Positions 9,124 to 18,476 are shown, counted from the first letter of the stretch. The stretch is DNA of 59,796 bases from UBA3537 sp964219345 (GCA_964219345.1 CAXPPN010000038.1:1-59796); one strand, 5' to 3'. Program-made: numbers and translations. The notes: generated by a model not told the origin, from the sequence alone.

Positions 9124-10062
9124 ATGAATATCCTTCATGTGGATATCAACCATCCGTTGCTGATTGAAGAATTGGCGGCTCTTGGGCACACCAACCAAGA
9201 AGATTTTACAGGCTCAAAAGCTCAAATTGAAGCCAAAATTGCTAATTACGATGGGCTTGTTATTAGAAGTCGTTTTACCATCGATAAACCATTTTTGGAC
9301 AAGGCCACAAACCTCAAATTTATAGGTCGAGTAGGGGCAGGATTGGAAAATATTGATGTGGACTACGCCACTCAAAAAGGCATTCACTTGATTGCAGCGC
9401 CAGAAGGTAACCAAAATGCTGTGGGCGAACATACATTGGGGATGTTATTGTCCTTAATTAACAAACTCAATCAGGCTGATGCAGAAGTTCGACAAGGGCT
9501 ATGGCAACGCGAAGCCAATAGAGGAGTAGAACTGGACGGAAAAACCGTTGGAATTATAGGCTATGGCCATATGGGCAAGGCCTTTGCCAAAAAGCTAAAA
9601 GGATTTGACGTTGAGGTTTTATGTTACGATATTAAAACCAATGTGGGGGACAACAATGCCACACAAGTTGCGCTTAAGGAATTTCAAAATAGAGTAGAGG
9701 TTGTTAGCTTGCATACCCCACAAACTCCACGCACCATTGGAATGATCAATAGCGAATTTATCCAACAATTTGCACATCCGTTTTGGCTCATCAATACCGC
9801 TCGAGGCCGTAGTGTAGTCACCAAAGATTTGGTAGCGGCTTTAGAGTCTGGACAAATTTTGGGTGCAGGGTTAGATGTTTTGGAATATGAAAAAAGTTGT
9901 TTTGAACACTTATTTTCTGAGGCTAAAATTCCAAAACCGCTACAGGATTTGATGCAATTTAAACAAGTACTTTTATCGCCACATGTTGCAGGTTGGACAG
10001 TAGAAAGCCACCAAAAATTAGCCCAAACGATAGTTGATAAAGTCCAAGAGATTTTCCATTAA
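9124..10062 (+). CDS. D-2-hydroxyacid dehydrogenase (phosphoglycerate dehydrogenase-like)
   Basis: This is an NAD(H)-dependent oxidoreductase of the D-isomer-specific 2-hydroxyacid family. The cofactor motif GYGHMGKAFAKKL (GxGxxG) sits in the middle of the protein. The catalytic Arg is in NTARGRSV, the Glu is in the DVLEYE region and the His is in LSPHVAGWT. The N-terminal catalytic half (GRVGAGLENIDV) is typical of SerA relatives. At 312 residues it lacks the C-terminal ACT regulatory domain of long SerA enzymes, so 3-phosphoglycerate is possible but not proven as the substrate. It begins one base after the mgtE stop. Confidence 0.85.
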   Translation: MNILHVDINHPLLIEELAALGHTNQEDFTGSKAQIEAKIANYDGLVIRSRFTIDKPFLDKATNLKFIGRVGAGLENIDVDYATQKGIHLIAAPEGNQNAVGEHTLGMLLSLINKLNQADAEVRQGLWQREANRGVELDGKTVGIIGYGHMGKAFAKKLKGFDVEVLCYDIKTNVGDNNATQVALKEFQNRVEVVSLHTPQTPRTIGMINSEFIQQFAHPFWLINTARGRSVVTKDLVAALESGQILGAGLDVLEYEKSCFEHLFSEAKIPKPLQDLMQFKQVLLSPHVAGWTVESHQKLAQTIVDKVQEIFH

Positions 10063-10121
10063 ACAAAATGTCTTAAATCGTTAGCTTTACAAACCTGTAA
10101 ATTAACAGTTGAAATAATCTA

Positions 10122-11936
10122 CTACTCTTCTTCCTCCGCTTTTCGGCCATATTTCCGTTCCAATTCCGCCTGAAATTCTTCCAAAACAGGGCGTACCGTA
10201 CTATCGGGAAGGTCAGAAATTCGGATATACATTAGACCATCAACGGCATTATTAAAAAGGGGATCAACATTAAAGGCAATCAGGCGGGCATTTTGTTTGA
10301 TGTATTTTTTAAGCAATACAGGAAGGCGTAAAGCACCAGGTTCTATTTCATCAATGATTTTATCAAATTTATTCAAATCGGCTTCGGTAGCATCAAACAC
10401 AAAATCCTTATCGGCATCTTTAAGTTTGACTTTAAATTCCTTTTTTGGATGTACATATTGCGCCAAATACGGATCGTAATAATGCGATTTCATAAACTCA
10501 ATCATCAGGGATTTAGAGAAATTCGAAAAACGATTACTAATACTAACCCCACCAATAAGGCATTTATGATTGGGGAAGCGCAAAGTAGTATGAACAATCC
10601 CTTTCCAAAGTAAAAAGAGCGGCATGGGTTTTTGTTGGTATTGTTTGATGATAAAAGCACGTCCTAGCTCTATGGATTTGCTCATCATATCGTGCAATTC
10701 TGGTTCAAAACGGAATAAATCCTGTAGATAAAAACCATCGATTCCAAAGGCTTCATAAATTTCTGTTCCAAGCCCCATTCTGTAGGCTCCTGCCAAACAT
10801 TCTGCTTCGGTGTCCCACAAAAACAAATGGTGATAATAGGTGTCAAAATGATCTAAGTCTATTGCCTTGTTTGTGCCCTCACCAATTTCACGAAACGTAA
10901 TTTCACGTAGTCGTCCAATTTCTCTTAAAATATTGGGAATCGTTGCTGCTGGTGCCAAATACACTTCGTAATTTTTACTCTGTAATAAGCGTAAATTTTT
11001 GGCTCGTAAATCGTCCACCTCCGAACGCATAATAAGAGGATTTACAGGCGTAATGATTTTCTTAGGTGCTTTATTAATTTTAATGCTACTCGAAATGTTT
11101 TTTAGAATTTTAGGATTTTCAAAGGCATTGGAAAGCATATAGGTTTTTTTGCGAATAAAGTCTGAAAATTCTTCTAGAGTTTCGTGTTGTTCTTGGTCTT
11201 TTACAGAAATAGGGCGTCCAATACGCACCTTAATCACTCTGTTTTTTTGAGTTAATAATTCCGATGGTAATTTCGCTGTTCTAAGCGTGTCGCTTATTTT
11301 GGATAAGCGATAAAATAAGGGGCTGTTTTTGGCATGAAAATATATGGGAACAATAGGGACTTTTGCCTTTTTGGCCAACTTCATGGCAGCAGCTTCCCAT
11401 GGTTTGTCCACCAATAATTTTCCATCACGATATGTTGAAACTTCCCCAGCGGGAAAAATCCCTAAGGGGTGCCCTTCTTTTAAGTGCAAAAGTGCATTTT
11501 TGAAGCCTGTTACACTCGATTTTACATCTTTTCTATTTTCAAAAGGATTGACAGGCATGATGTAGGGGATAAGGGGTTCAATTTTGTGGAGTAGAAAATT
11601 GGCAATAATCTTAAAATCACTACGCTGCTCAATCATCAATTTAAGCAACAAAATCCCATCGACGCCACCAAGAGGGTGGTTGGAAACGGTAATATAAGCG
11701 CCTTCTTTTGGCAAGCGTTTTAGGTCTTCATCTGGAATTTCAAAACGGATTTTAAATTCTTTTAAAAGCGCATCTAAAAACTCAAGATTGGAGAGGTGTT
11801 TGTTTCTATTGTAGATTTTATTAATCGTCGAAATTTTGAGTATTTTTAGAATAATCCACGCCAAAAACGTACCAATAAACCCATATTTATCAAGATTTAT
11901 GGCCTTTGCAACTTCATTGGAGGTAATAATACTCAT
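10122..11936 (-). CDS. Bifunctional acyltransferase: PlsC-like plus OlsB-like GNAT (ornithine/glycine lipid synthesis)
   Basis: This 604-residue membrane-associated protein joins two acyltransferases. The N-terminal half is PlsC/OlsA-like, with NHPLGGVDG at residues 86-94 and the GIFPAGEVST block; the His-Asp spacing is HX5D rather than the classical HX4D. The C-terminal half (from about residue 310) is an OlsB/hemolysin-type N-acyltransferase with ECLAGAYRMG and SIELGRAFI. Known OlsF/GlsF proteins of flavobacteria have this O-acyl plus N-acyl arrangement and make ornithine or glycine aminolipids. That role is inferred here by architecture. It lies five bases beyond the lysC stop, so it probably shares its transcript. 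Confidence 0.8.
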   Translation of the reverse strand: MSIITSNEVAKAINLDKYGFIGTFLAWIILKILKISTINKIYNRNKHLSNLEFLDALLKEFKIRFEIPDEDLKRLPKEGAYITVSNHPLGGVDGILLLKLMIEQRSDFKIIANFLLHKIEPLIPYIMPVNPFENRKDVKSSVTGFKNALLHLKEGHPLGIFPAGEVSTYRDGKLLVDKPWEAAAMKLAKKAKVPIVPIYFHAKNSPLFYRLSKISDTLRTAKLPSELLTQKNRVIKVRIGRPISVKDQEQHETLEEFSDFIRKKTYMLSNAFENPKILKNISSSIKINKAPKKIITPVNPLIMRSEVDDLRAKNLRLLQSKNYEVYLAPAATIPNILREIGRLREITFREIGEGTNKAIDLDHFDTYYHHLFLWDTEAECLAGAYRMGLGTEIYEAFGIDGFYLQDLFRFEPELHDMMSKSIELGRAFIIKQYQQKPMPLFLLWKGIVHTTLRFPNHKCLIGGVSISNRFSNFSKSLMIEFMKSHYYDPYLAQYVHPKKEFKVKLKDADKDFVFDATEADLNKFDKIIDEIEPGALRLPVLLKKYIKQNARLIAFNVDPLFNNAVDGLMYIRISDLPDSTVRPVLEEFQAELERKYGRKAEEEE

Positions 11937-11941
11937 TAGAA

Positions 11942-13195
11942 CTAGGACTTTGTGATTAGTTGAACGGTTTCTGGAGTAATTTGTTTCATCAATACCGTTT
12001 TATTTTTTTCAATTTCATCAATAGCTTCCGAATTGTAATGACGAATTGTATAGAGTTTTACATCCAAATCGACTTTTACATCATATTTAGCTTTGAGTTG
12101 CAATATGAGTGGTTCAAGGTGATCATATTTATTTTCCATACAAACAGAAAAGCTAATGGCCGAATTTTGAATTGACCGAACTTTCATTTTATGCAAGTGC
12201 AGTAACTTAAAAATATGACTGATATTTTCTTCTACGATATATGAAAAATCTAAAGACGAAACAGAAATCAATATTTGATTATCTCTCAAAATATAACAGG
12301 GGACTTTTGGAGAAAGCTCTAGGGCTTTTCCCACTTTGGTGCCGTTGTTTTTTGGGTTTAAAAAAGATTTTACAAAAAGTGGAATTTCTTTGCGTTGTAG
12401 TGGTTGTAATGTTTTTGGGTGAATCACAGATGCACCATAATACGACAATTCAATGGCTTCTTCGTAGGACAAGGAATGGAGTAAAGTTGCATTTTCAAAA
12501 TAGCGCGGATCTGCATTTAGTACACCTGGAACATCTTTCCAAATTGTAACGCTTTTTGCATTTAGACAATACGCAAAAATAGCTGCCGTGTAATCACTAC
12601 CTTCGCGGCCAAGTGTTGTAGTGAAATTGTTGGTATCGCTTCCCAAAAATCCTTGTGTAATGTATAAAATGTTACCATTTACTGCAGAAGAAATTTTAGA
12701 TTGAGTGGCTTCCCATTGTACTTTTGCATCACGATAATAGTTGTCTGTTTTTATGAGTTCACGTACATCTAACCAACTGTTTTGAACACCCTCATGGTTG
12801 AGGTAGTAACTTACAATTGTTGTAGAAACAAGCTCTCCAAAACCTATGGTTTGATCATAAACAAAGCTGTAATCTGGTGATTTATTACGGCTAAAAAAGT
12901 CAGATAGCTCTTGAAATAAATTTGAAACCACCTTAAAAACTTCATGTGATTCGTTTTCAAATAAATCCAGCAAAATCGCATTATGGTATTTTTTAACATC
13001 TTGAATACTACTTTGCAATTGGTGTTTGGAATTAAAATAATGATCAATGACTTTTTCCATGGCATTGGTTGTTTTTCCCATTGCCGAAATAACAATCATA
13101 GTTTTTTTGGTACCCACAATATTGAGTACCTTTTTTAGATTTCGAACACCATCTGCATCTTTTACAGAGGCGCCTCCAAACTTTAAGATTTGCAT
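11942..13195 (-). CDS. lysC: Aspartate kinase
   Basis: Aspartokinase phosphorylates aspartate, the first step toward lysine/diaminopimelate, threonine and methionine. The kinase domain shows the N-terminal KFGGASVKDADGVRNL signature, the substrate segment TTTLGREGSDYTAA, and WKDVPGVLNADPRY. The C-terminal third (about residues 300-417) should be the ACT regulatory region. It is divergent, with ISVSSLDFSYIVEENI and SFSVCMENKYDH, so feedback control may differ from the usual enzyme. At 417 residues it is monofunctional, with no homoserine dehydrogenase. Its start overlaps the end of the upstream GNAT gene by 13 bp. Confidence 0.92.
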   Translation of the reverse strand: MQILKFGGASVKDADGVRNLKKVLNIVGTKKTMIVISAMGKTTNAMEKVIDHYFNSKHQLQSSIQDVKKYHNAILLDLFENESHEVFKVVSNLFQELSDFFSRNKSPDYSFVYDQTIGFGELVSTTIVSYYLNHEGVQNSWLDVRELIKTDNYYRDAKVQWEATQSKISSAVNGNILYITQGFLGSDTNNFTTTLGREGSDYTAAIFAYCLNAKSVTIWKDVPGVLNADPRYFENATLLHSLSYEEAIELSYYGASVIHPKTLQPLQRKEIPLFVKSFLNPKNNGTKVGKALELSPKVPCYILRDNQILISVSSLDFSYIVEENISHIFKLLHLHKMKVRSIQNSAISFSVCMENKYDHLEPLILQLKAKYDVKVDLDVKLYTIRHYNSEAIDEIEKNKTVLMKQITPETVQLITKS

Positions 13196-13677
13196 GCGTC
13201 TAATTTAGCTAAATAGTTTTTAATCCCTTCTTCATTCAAATGCACCACATCCCAATCGCGTTTGACATCCGCACCTTTGTGCTCATAAAATTCAATGGCT
13301 GGAGTGTTCCAATCCAACACATCCCAACTGACACGTTTCACTCCAAGTTTGTCTGCAAATTTTATCACTTCGTCCAAAAGTGCCGAACCAATTCCGTGGC
13401 CCCGCATATTTTCTGAGACAATCAAATCTTCGAGGTGCAAAACGATGCCTTTCCATGTTGAAAATCTAGTGTAGACAAGCGCAATACCAATAATCTTTTG
13501 TTCGACCTCTGCCACAAAACAATCAAATTCTGAAGTTGTACCAAAGCCATATTGAACAAGATCCTCTACACTAATTTCAACAGCTTCAGGTTCTTTTTCA
13601 TAAATGGCAAGTTCAACAATTAAGTCCAAAACTTTGGGCATGTCTGCTTTTTTTGCTTTCCGGATGATGTATTCCAT
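13183..13677 (-). CDS. GNAT family N-acetyltransferase
   Basis: This 164-residue acetyl-CoA-dependent acetyltransferase resembles the diamine/thialysine acetyltransferase subgroup: ATG start with YIIRKAKKADMPKVLDLI, acceptor-side segment AIYEKEPEAVEIS, the acetyl-CoA loop RGHGIGSALLDEV and the end VSWDVLDWNTPAIEFYE. The substrate is not known; polyamines or small amines are possible by similarity. It is the first gene of the GNAT-lysC-acyltransferase operon on the reverse strand, divergent from fbp. Confidence 0.88.
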   Translation of the reverse strand: MEYIIRKAKKADMPKVLDLIVELAIYEKEPEAVEISVEDLVQYGFGTTSEFDCFVAEVEQKIIGIALVYTRFSTWKGIVLHLEDLIVSENMRGHGIGSALLDEVIKFADKLGVKRVSWDVLDWNTPAIEFYEHKGADVKRDWDVVHLNEEGIKNYLAKLDACKS

Positions 13678-13750
13678 AGAATTTTATTCTGTGGGGTCAA
13701 AGATACTCAAATGGCTTTTATTTTTCAGAAATAAAATCATTACGAAAACG

Positions 13751-13780
13751 TTGTAGTTGAACAAAAATATTAGATATTTG
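13751..13780 (+). promoter_or_regulatory. Putative fbp promoter
   Basis: TTG at 13751-13753 is followed after 19 bases by GATATTTG at 13773-13780, one mismatch from TAnnTTTG. The predicted start near 13786 gives a 12-base leader before ATG 13798. The rest of the 120-base divergent gap to the GNAT gene holds an A+T-only 8-bp hairpin (13716-13736) of unknown meaning. Confidence 0.45.
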
Positions 13781-13797
13781 CATTAAATTTTCTTCAA

Positions 13798-14805
13798 ATG
13801 TCTCAAAAAAATCAAACACTAGGTGAATTCATCATTGAACACCAGTCTTCATTTAAGTATTCATCAGGAGAGTTATCTCGACTTATAAATTCTATTCGTT
13901 TGGCCGCAAAAGTGGTTAATTACGAAGTCAATAAAGCGGGCCTCGTTGATATCTTAGGTGCTGCAGAAGAAACAAATGTACAAGGAGAAAGTCAACAAAA
14001 ATTGGATGTATATGCCAACGAGAAATTCATTCAAATGCTAACCAATCGCAATATTGTTTGCGGTATAGCTAGTGAAGAAGAAGACCATTTTATTGCTATA
14101 AACAGTAATGATAAAAATCATCAAAATAAGTACATAGTATTGATTGATCCATTGGATGGTTCGTCCAATATAGATGTTAATGTTTCTGTAGGAACTATTT
14201 TTTCGGTGTATCGTCGTGTTACGGATGTAGGAACACCAGTAACCCTCGATGATTTTCTTCAAAAAGGTAGTGAGCAAGTTGCGGCAGGTTATATTATATA
14301 TGGCACATCTACAATGCTAGTGTATACCACTGGCCATGGCGTTAATGGTTTCACTTTAAATCCAGCCATTGGGACTTTTTATTTGTCACATCCCAATATG
14401 CAATTTCCAAAAAATGGAAAGATTTATTCTGTAAATGAGGGGAATTATATTCATTTTCCACAAGGGATAAAAGATTATATAAAATATTGTCAAATGGAAG
14501 AGGGCGATCGACCATACACCTCACGATATATAGGGTCTTTAGTGTCTGATTTTCATAGAAATATGATTAAAGGGGGCATATATTTATATCCAAAAAGTTC
14601 CAAAACCTCTGCAGGTAAGCTTAGGCTATTGTACGAATGTAACCCCATGGCTTTTTTGGCAGAACAAGCCAATGGTAAAGCTACAAATGGAGTCCAACGT
14701 ATTTTAGATATTCAACCCACCGAACTTCACCAACGTGTTCCATTTATTTGTGGCAGTACAAATATGGTTGAAGATGTAGAAGCTTTTATTAAAGCGACTC
14801 AATAA
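13798..14805 (+). CDS. fbp: Class 1 fructose-1,6-bisphosphatase
   Basis: This gluconeogenic phosphatase hydrolyses fructose 1,6-bisphosphate to fructose 6-phosphate. The metal site EEED (residues 92-95, in GIASEEED) and DPLDGSSNIDVN are intact. The substrate segment includes YIGSLVSDFHRNM and GGIYLYPKSSK, and the C-terminal active-site region has LRLLYECNPMAFLAEQANG. The length of 335 residues is standard. Its presence implies growth on non-sugar carbon such as peptides, consistent with a flavobacterial lifestyle. Confidence 0.96.
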   Translation: MSQKNQTLGEFIIEHQSSFKYSSGELSRLINSIRLAAKVVNYEVNKAGLVDILGAAEETNVQGESQQKLDVYANEKFIQMLTNRNIVCGIASEEEDHFIAINSNDKNHQNKYIVLIDPLDGSSNIDVNVSVGTIFSVYRRVTDVGTPVTLDDFLQKGSEQVAAGYIIYGTSTMLVYTTGHGVNGFTLNPAIGTFYLSHPNMQFPKNGKIYSVNEGNYIHFPQGIKDYIKYCQMEEGDRPYTSRYIGSLVSDFHRNMIKGGIYLYPKSSKTSAGKLRLLYECNPMAFLAEQANGKATNGVQRILDIQPTELHQRVPFICGSTNMVEDVEAFIKATQ

Positions 14806-14866
14806 TTTTTTCTTTATCTGCTTAGTCTAAAATAAGGTTGTAACTTTACAGCAAATTTTAAAAGGA

Positions 14867-15748
14867 ATGCACAAGGCAGGTTTTGTCAATATTATAGGAA
14901 ATCCAAACGTTGGGAAATCAACTCTAATGAATGCTTTTGTGGGAGAACAGCTGTCTATCATCACTTCAAAAGCGCAAACAACACGCCATAGAATTTTAGG
15001 GATTGTTAATGGCGATGATTTTCAAGTGGTACTTTCGGATACACCAGGAATTATAAAGCCTGCATATGAGTTACAAACTTCTATGATGCACTTTGTAAAG
15101 TCTGCTTTTGAAGATGCTGATATTTTGATTTATATGGTTGAAATTGGAGAAAAATCATTAAAAGATGATGCCTTTTTTCATAGAATTACTTCAACAAAAA
15201 CACCTGTAATTTTATTGATTAACAAAATAGATGCTTCGGATCAAGAAATGCTTGAGACACAAGCAGAATTTTGGCAACAAAAAGTACCTAATGCTGAGTT
15301 TTATCCTATTTCTGCTCTCACAGGTTTCAATGTAAAAAATGTTTTTGATCGCATTATAGAGCTCTTGCCAGAATCTCCACCTTTTTATCCAAAAGATCAA
15401 TTAACCGATAAGCCAGAGCGCTTTTTTGTGAATGAAAAAATTCGAGAAAAAATTTTGATGCATTACAAAAAAGAGATTCCATATGCTGTTGAAGTCGATA
15501 CTGAAGAGTTTTTTGAAGAAGAAAAAATCATTCGTATGCGTTCTGTAATCATGGTAGAACGAGAAACTCAAAAAGGAATTCTAATAGGACACAAAGGAAA
15601 AGCCCTAAAACGTGTGGGCAGCGAAGCTCGAAAGGATTTAGAGCAATTCTTTGGTAAGCAAGTTCACCTAGAATTGTATGTAAAAGTCAATAAAAACTGG
15701 CGTTCAAACTCCAGACAATTGAAACGTTTTGGTTACGATCAGTCATGA
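14867..15748 (+). CDS. era: GTPase Era
   Basis: Era is a ribosome-assembly GTPase that binds the 3' end of 16S rRNA. G1 is GNPNVGKST (about residues 11-19), G3 is DTPG, G4 is NKID, and the C-terminal KH domain is seen at ILIGHKGKALKRVGSEARKDLE. Length is 293 residues. ATG 14867 is preceded by AAAAGGA, one of the few Shine-Dalgarno-like sequences in this window. It shares ribosome-maturation function with der, which lies beyond one opposite-strand gene. Confidence 0.97.
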   Translation: MHKAGFVNIIGNPNVGKSTLMNAFVGEQLSIITSKAQTTRHRILGIVNGDDFQVVLSDTPGIIKPAYELQTSMMHFVKSAFEDADILIYMVEIGEKSLKDDAFFHRITSTKTPVILLINKIDASDQEMLETQAEFWQQKVPNAEFYPISALTGFNVKNVFDRIIELLPESPPFYPKDQLTDKPERFFVNEKIREKILMHYKKEIPYAVEVDTEEFFEEEKIIRMRSVIMVERETQKGILIGHKGKALKRVGSEARKDLEQFFGKQVHLELYVKVNKNWRSNSRQLKRFGYDQS

Positions 15749-15760
15749 AACTTTCTATCA

Positions 15761-16261
15761 TTATTTGGGGTTCTTAGAAATTACTTCTTGCATAAATTGA
15801 TACAAAATATTCATTTGTTCTTTTCCTTTTTCTTTTCCAACTTGACCACCAAAATAGAATAAAATCCAAATTATTACCATTGCAATCATTAGTAGTATTG
15901 GCAACAGGATTGACTCATTTAAGGAGTGATTGACATAGGCCCAAACACCACACCCTATAAAAACTCCAGCGACAATAAAACGCAAAAACATAAACATAGT
16001 CCATACCACTGGATTTGGACCAAATAAACCTTTTATAGTAGATGATGTTCCTTCCTCCAAGACTTCAAGATGTAATTGTGGTGACCAAAAATGTTGTTTT
16101 TCTTTAGTGATTTTTAAAAATATATGAGGTTCTATTACAGAAACACGGACACTACTGTTCTTTTTAGTATTTGATTTGAAATGTTCTAATACAATTTTCG
16201 CATCTTGATTTAGCATGATCGAAAATCGTGGTCTTAAGATGATATCATTATTTAAATTCAT
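15761..16261 (-). CDS. Uncharacterised membrane protein
   Basis: I do not recognise a named family. The 166-residue product has an N-terminal soluble part (about 1-85) with beta-rich character and motifs such as RPRFSIMLNQD and HFWSPQLHLEV. Two hydrophobic segments follow at about 90-112 and 118-140, then a short basic-acidic C-terminal tail. There is no signal peptide. Similar genes sit between era and der in flavobacteria as far as I recall, but that is not a function. It is transcribed against its two flanking GTPase genes, ending 12 bases beyond the era stop. Confidence 0.7.
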   Translation of the reverse strand: MNLNNDIILRPRFSIMLNQDAKIVLEHFKSNTKKNSSVRVSVIEPHIFLKITKEKQHFWSPQLHLEVLEEGTSSTIKGLFGPNPVVWTMFMFLRFIVAGVFIGCGVWAYVNHSLNESILLPILLMIAMVIIWILFYFGGQVGKEKGKEQMNILYQFMQEVISKNPK

Positions 16262-16338
16262 AAGTGTAGATTTGGTTTTTAAATATAATAAAACCTTTTT
16301 AAACTCACGTTTTCATCATTTTACTTAGCGATATTTCC

Positions 16339-16346
16339 TATTTTTG
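16339..16346 (+). promoter_or_regulatory. Putative der promoter -7 box
   Basis: TATTTTTG is a perfect TAnnTTTG match 19 bases before the der start codon, predicting a leader of about 14 nt. No clear TTG is present at the -33 distance. Confidence 0.4.
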
Positions 16347-16365
16347 CAGCAATTCTAAACATCTG

Positions 16366-17670
16366 ATGGGAAATATTGTAGCTATTGTAGGTCGTCCAAA
16401 CGTTGGTAAATCCACATTTTTTAATCGATTGATTCAACGTCGAGAGGCTATTGTCGATGCCGTTAGTGGTGTAACACGCGATAGACATTATGGTAAAAGT
16501 GACTGGAATGGAAAAGAATTTTCTGTCATTGATACTGGAGGTTATGTTGTTGGAAGTGATGATATTTTTGAAGCAGAAATCGACAAACAGGTCGAATTGG
16601 CCATAGACGAAGCAGATGCCATTATTTTTATGGTTGATGTAGAAACGGGTGTAACAGGTATGGACGAAGATGTTGCCAAACTTTTGAGAAAAATAAAAAA
16701 ACCTGTTTTTCTGGTCGTTAACAAAGTAGACAATGCTAAACGTGCACAAGATGCCGTAGAATTTTATGCATTGGGTCTAGGTGATTATTACACTATTGCA
16801 AGTATTAATGGAAGTGGTACAGGAGATTTACTAGATGCTTTGGTTGATGCACTCCCTCAAGATAATGAAAATGACGAACCAGAATTGCCTCGTTTTGCTG
16901 TTGTAGGTCGACCAAATGCAGGAAAATCTTCATTCATCAATGCATTAATTGGAGAAGATCGATATATTGTTACTGATATAGCAGGAACTACACGTGATGC
17001 ATTAGATACTAAGTACAAACGTTTTGGATTTGATTTTAATTTGGTAGATACTGCTGGAATTCGCCGCAAGTCAAAAGTCAAAGAAGATTTAGAATTTTAT
17101 TCTGTAATGCGAAGTGTCCGTGCCATAGAAAACGCCGATGTTTGTTTGTTGGTCTGCGATGCACAACGCGGATTTGACGGTCAAGTACAAAATATATTTT
17201 GGTTAGCACAACGCAACAATAAAGGCATTGTGATTTTGGTAAACAAATGGGATTTGGTAGAAAAAGATAACAAAACCACCAAAGCATTTGAAACTCATAT
17301 TAGAAAACAAATAGAACCTTTTACAGACGTTCCAATTGTTTTTATTTCGGCACTAACCAAACAACGTATTTTTAAAGCGATTGAAACCGCTGTTGAGGTT
17401 TATAAAAACAGGTCAAAACGTATCAAAACAAGTGTTTTAAATGAAGATTTGTTGCCAATAATAGAACACAATCCACCACCAGCTTTAAAAGGGAAGTATG
17501 TTAAAATAAAATACATCATGCAGTTGCCAACGCCTCAACCACAGTTTGCATTTTTTTGTAATTTACCTCAATATGTTAAAGAACCCTACAAGCGTTTTTT
17601 AGAAAATAAATTACGATCATTATATGATTTTTCTGGTGTACCGGTTACTATTTTTATGCGAAAAAAGTAG
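16366..17670 (+). CDS. der: GTPase Der (EngA)
   Basis: Der is the double-GTPase needed for 50S subunit assembly. The 434-residue protein contains G domain 1 (GRPNVGKST near residue 8, DTGG, NKVD) and G domain 2 (GRPNAGKSS near 183, DTAG, NKWD). A C-terminal KH-like domain follows from about residue 350 (HNPPPALKGKYVKIKYIMQ). All motifs are intact. Its stop lies two bases from the end of the convergent TPM gene, so the two transcripts must overlap or stop precisely. Confidence 0.97.
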   Translation: MGNIVAIVGRPNVGKSTFFNRLIQRREAIVDAVSGVTRDRHYGKSDWNGKEFSVIDTGGYVVGSDDIFEAEIDKQVELAIDEADAIIFMVDVETGVTGMDEDVAKLLRKIKKPVFLVVNKVDNAKRAQDAVEFYALGLGDYYTIASINGSGTGDLLDALVDALPQDNENDEPELPRFAVVGRPNAGKSSFINALIGEDRYIVTDIAGTTRDALDTKYKRFGFDFNLVDTAGIRRKSKVKEDLEFYSVMRSVRAIENADVCLLVCDAQRGFDGQVQNIFWLAQRNNKGIVILVNKWDLVEKDNKTTKAFETHIRKQIEPFTDVPIVFISALTKQRIFKAIETAVEVYKNRSKRIKTSVLNEDLLPIIEHNPPPALKGKYVKIKYIMQLPTPQPQFAFFCNLPQYVKEPYKRFLENKLRSLYDFSGVPVTIFMRKK

Positions 17671-17672
17671 GT

Positions 17673-18476
17673 TTACCAACCTCCAGAAGCGCCTCCGCCA
17701 CCAAAGCCACCACCACCAAAGCCGCCGCCAAAACCGCCACCACCAAAACTTCCGCCGCCTCCAAATAGTCCGCCTTTAGATGAGCTTTTGCGGTAGCTTC
17801 CTCGCCCCATATTACTCAAAAGGATAGCGTCCAAAATACTCGTACGAGGAGCACGTTTTCCTTTATTGTTGCCATCATCTTGTTTGGATAATGCTGCAAT
17901 AAAAATGATAAAAATAACGATTAAGAACAGTATTAATCCAAATGGAATATTGGATTCATTTTGTTTTGGAGCTGCTTTATATGCTCCTGTTAAAACTTCA
18001 AAAATAGCATCCGCCCCAGCATTTAAGCCTTCAGCATATTGATTTTTTTTGAAATATGGAATGATGTGTTCTTGGATAATACGACTACACATTTTGTCTG
18101 TAAGAAGATGCTCTACACCATATCCCGTACTGATATTTATTTTTCGGTCATTTTTAGCCAAAAGAATAAAAACACCATTGTCTTTATTTTTTTGACCAAT
18201 ACCCCAACTATGCGCCCAGTTTGTAGCCAAATAATTGATATATTCTCCCTCTGTTGAATTGATGGTTGCCACAACAATTTGTGTGGATGTACTATCAGCA
18301 TATTTGATGAGCTTTTGTTCTAGAGCTTTAGATTCATTTGGTGTTAAAAGGTCTGTATAGTCATAAACACTTGTTTGAAAGTTTGGTTTTGGAGGAATTT
18401 CAAATTGTGCTTGACAATTTTGTCCGACAAAAAGAAAGACAAAAAGAAATGAGAGGTATCTTAATTTAATACTCAT
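17673..18476 (-). CDS. TPM domain protein (YgcG-like), membrane anchored, Gly-rich tail
   Basis: The 267-residue protein has an N-terminal signal peptide (residues 1-23, ending CQAQF). A TPM (TLP18.3/Psb32/MOLO-1) domain follows at about 35-160, with VYDYTDLLTPNE, VVATINSTEGE and ISTGYGVEHLLTD. One transmembrane helix lies near 178-198. The long glycine/phenylalanine-rich C-terminus has GGGG blocks. TPM proteins are envelope factors, some implicated in phosphatase activity or membrane-protein quality control; the role here is unknown. It directly follows a second TPM gene and the lemA locus, a common trio. Confidence 0.88.
   Translation of the reverse strand: MSIKLRYLSFLFVFLFVGQNCQAQFEIPPKPNFQTSVYDYTDLLTPNESKALEQKLIKYADSTSTQIVVATINSTEGEYINYLATNWAHSWGIGQKNKDNGVFILLAKNDRKINISTGYGVEHLLTDKMCSRIIQEHIIPYFKKNQYAEGLNAGADAIFEVLTGAYKAAPKQNESNIPFGLILFLIVIFIIFIAALSKQDDGNNKGKRAPRTSILDAILLSNMGRGSYRKSSSKGGLFGGGGSFGGGGFGGGFGGGGFGGGGASGGW

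Noticed and set aside
10086..10101. TTTACA-AACC-TGTAAA inverted repeat between the dehydrogenase and acyltransferase genes
   Set aside because: Only 6 bp, A/T-rich and without a T tract, so it does not meet terminator criteria.
16274..16300. Hairpin GGTTTT...AAAACC followed by five T on the plus strand
   Set aside because: The 6-bp stem is A/T-dominated with a 10-base loop; it could stop era read-through but is too weak to call a terminator.
17690..17770. GC-rich repeat tract (CCGCCACCACC-like)
   Set aside because: It is the coding sequence of the Gly-rich tail of the TPM protein on the reverse strand, not an independent repeat or CRISPR.
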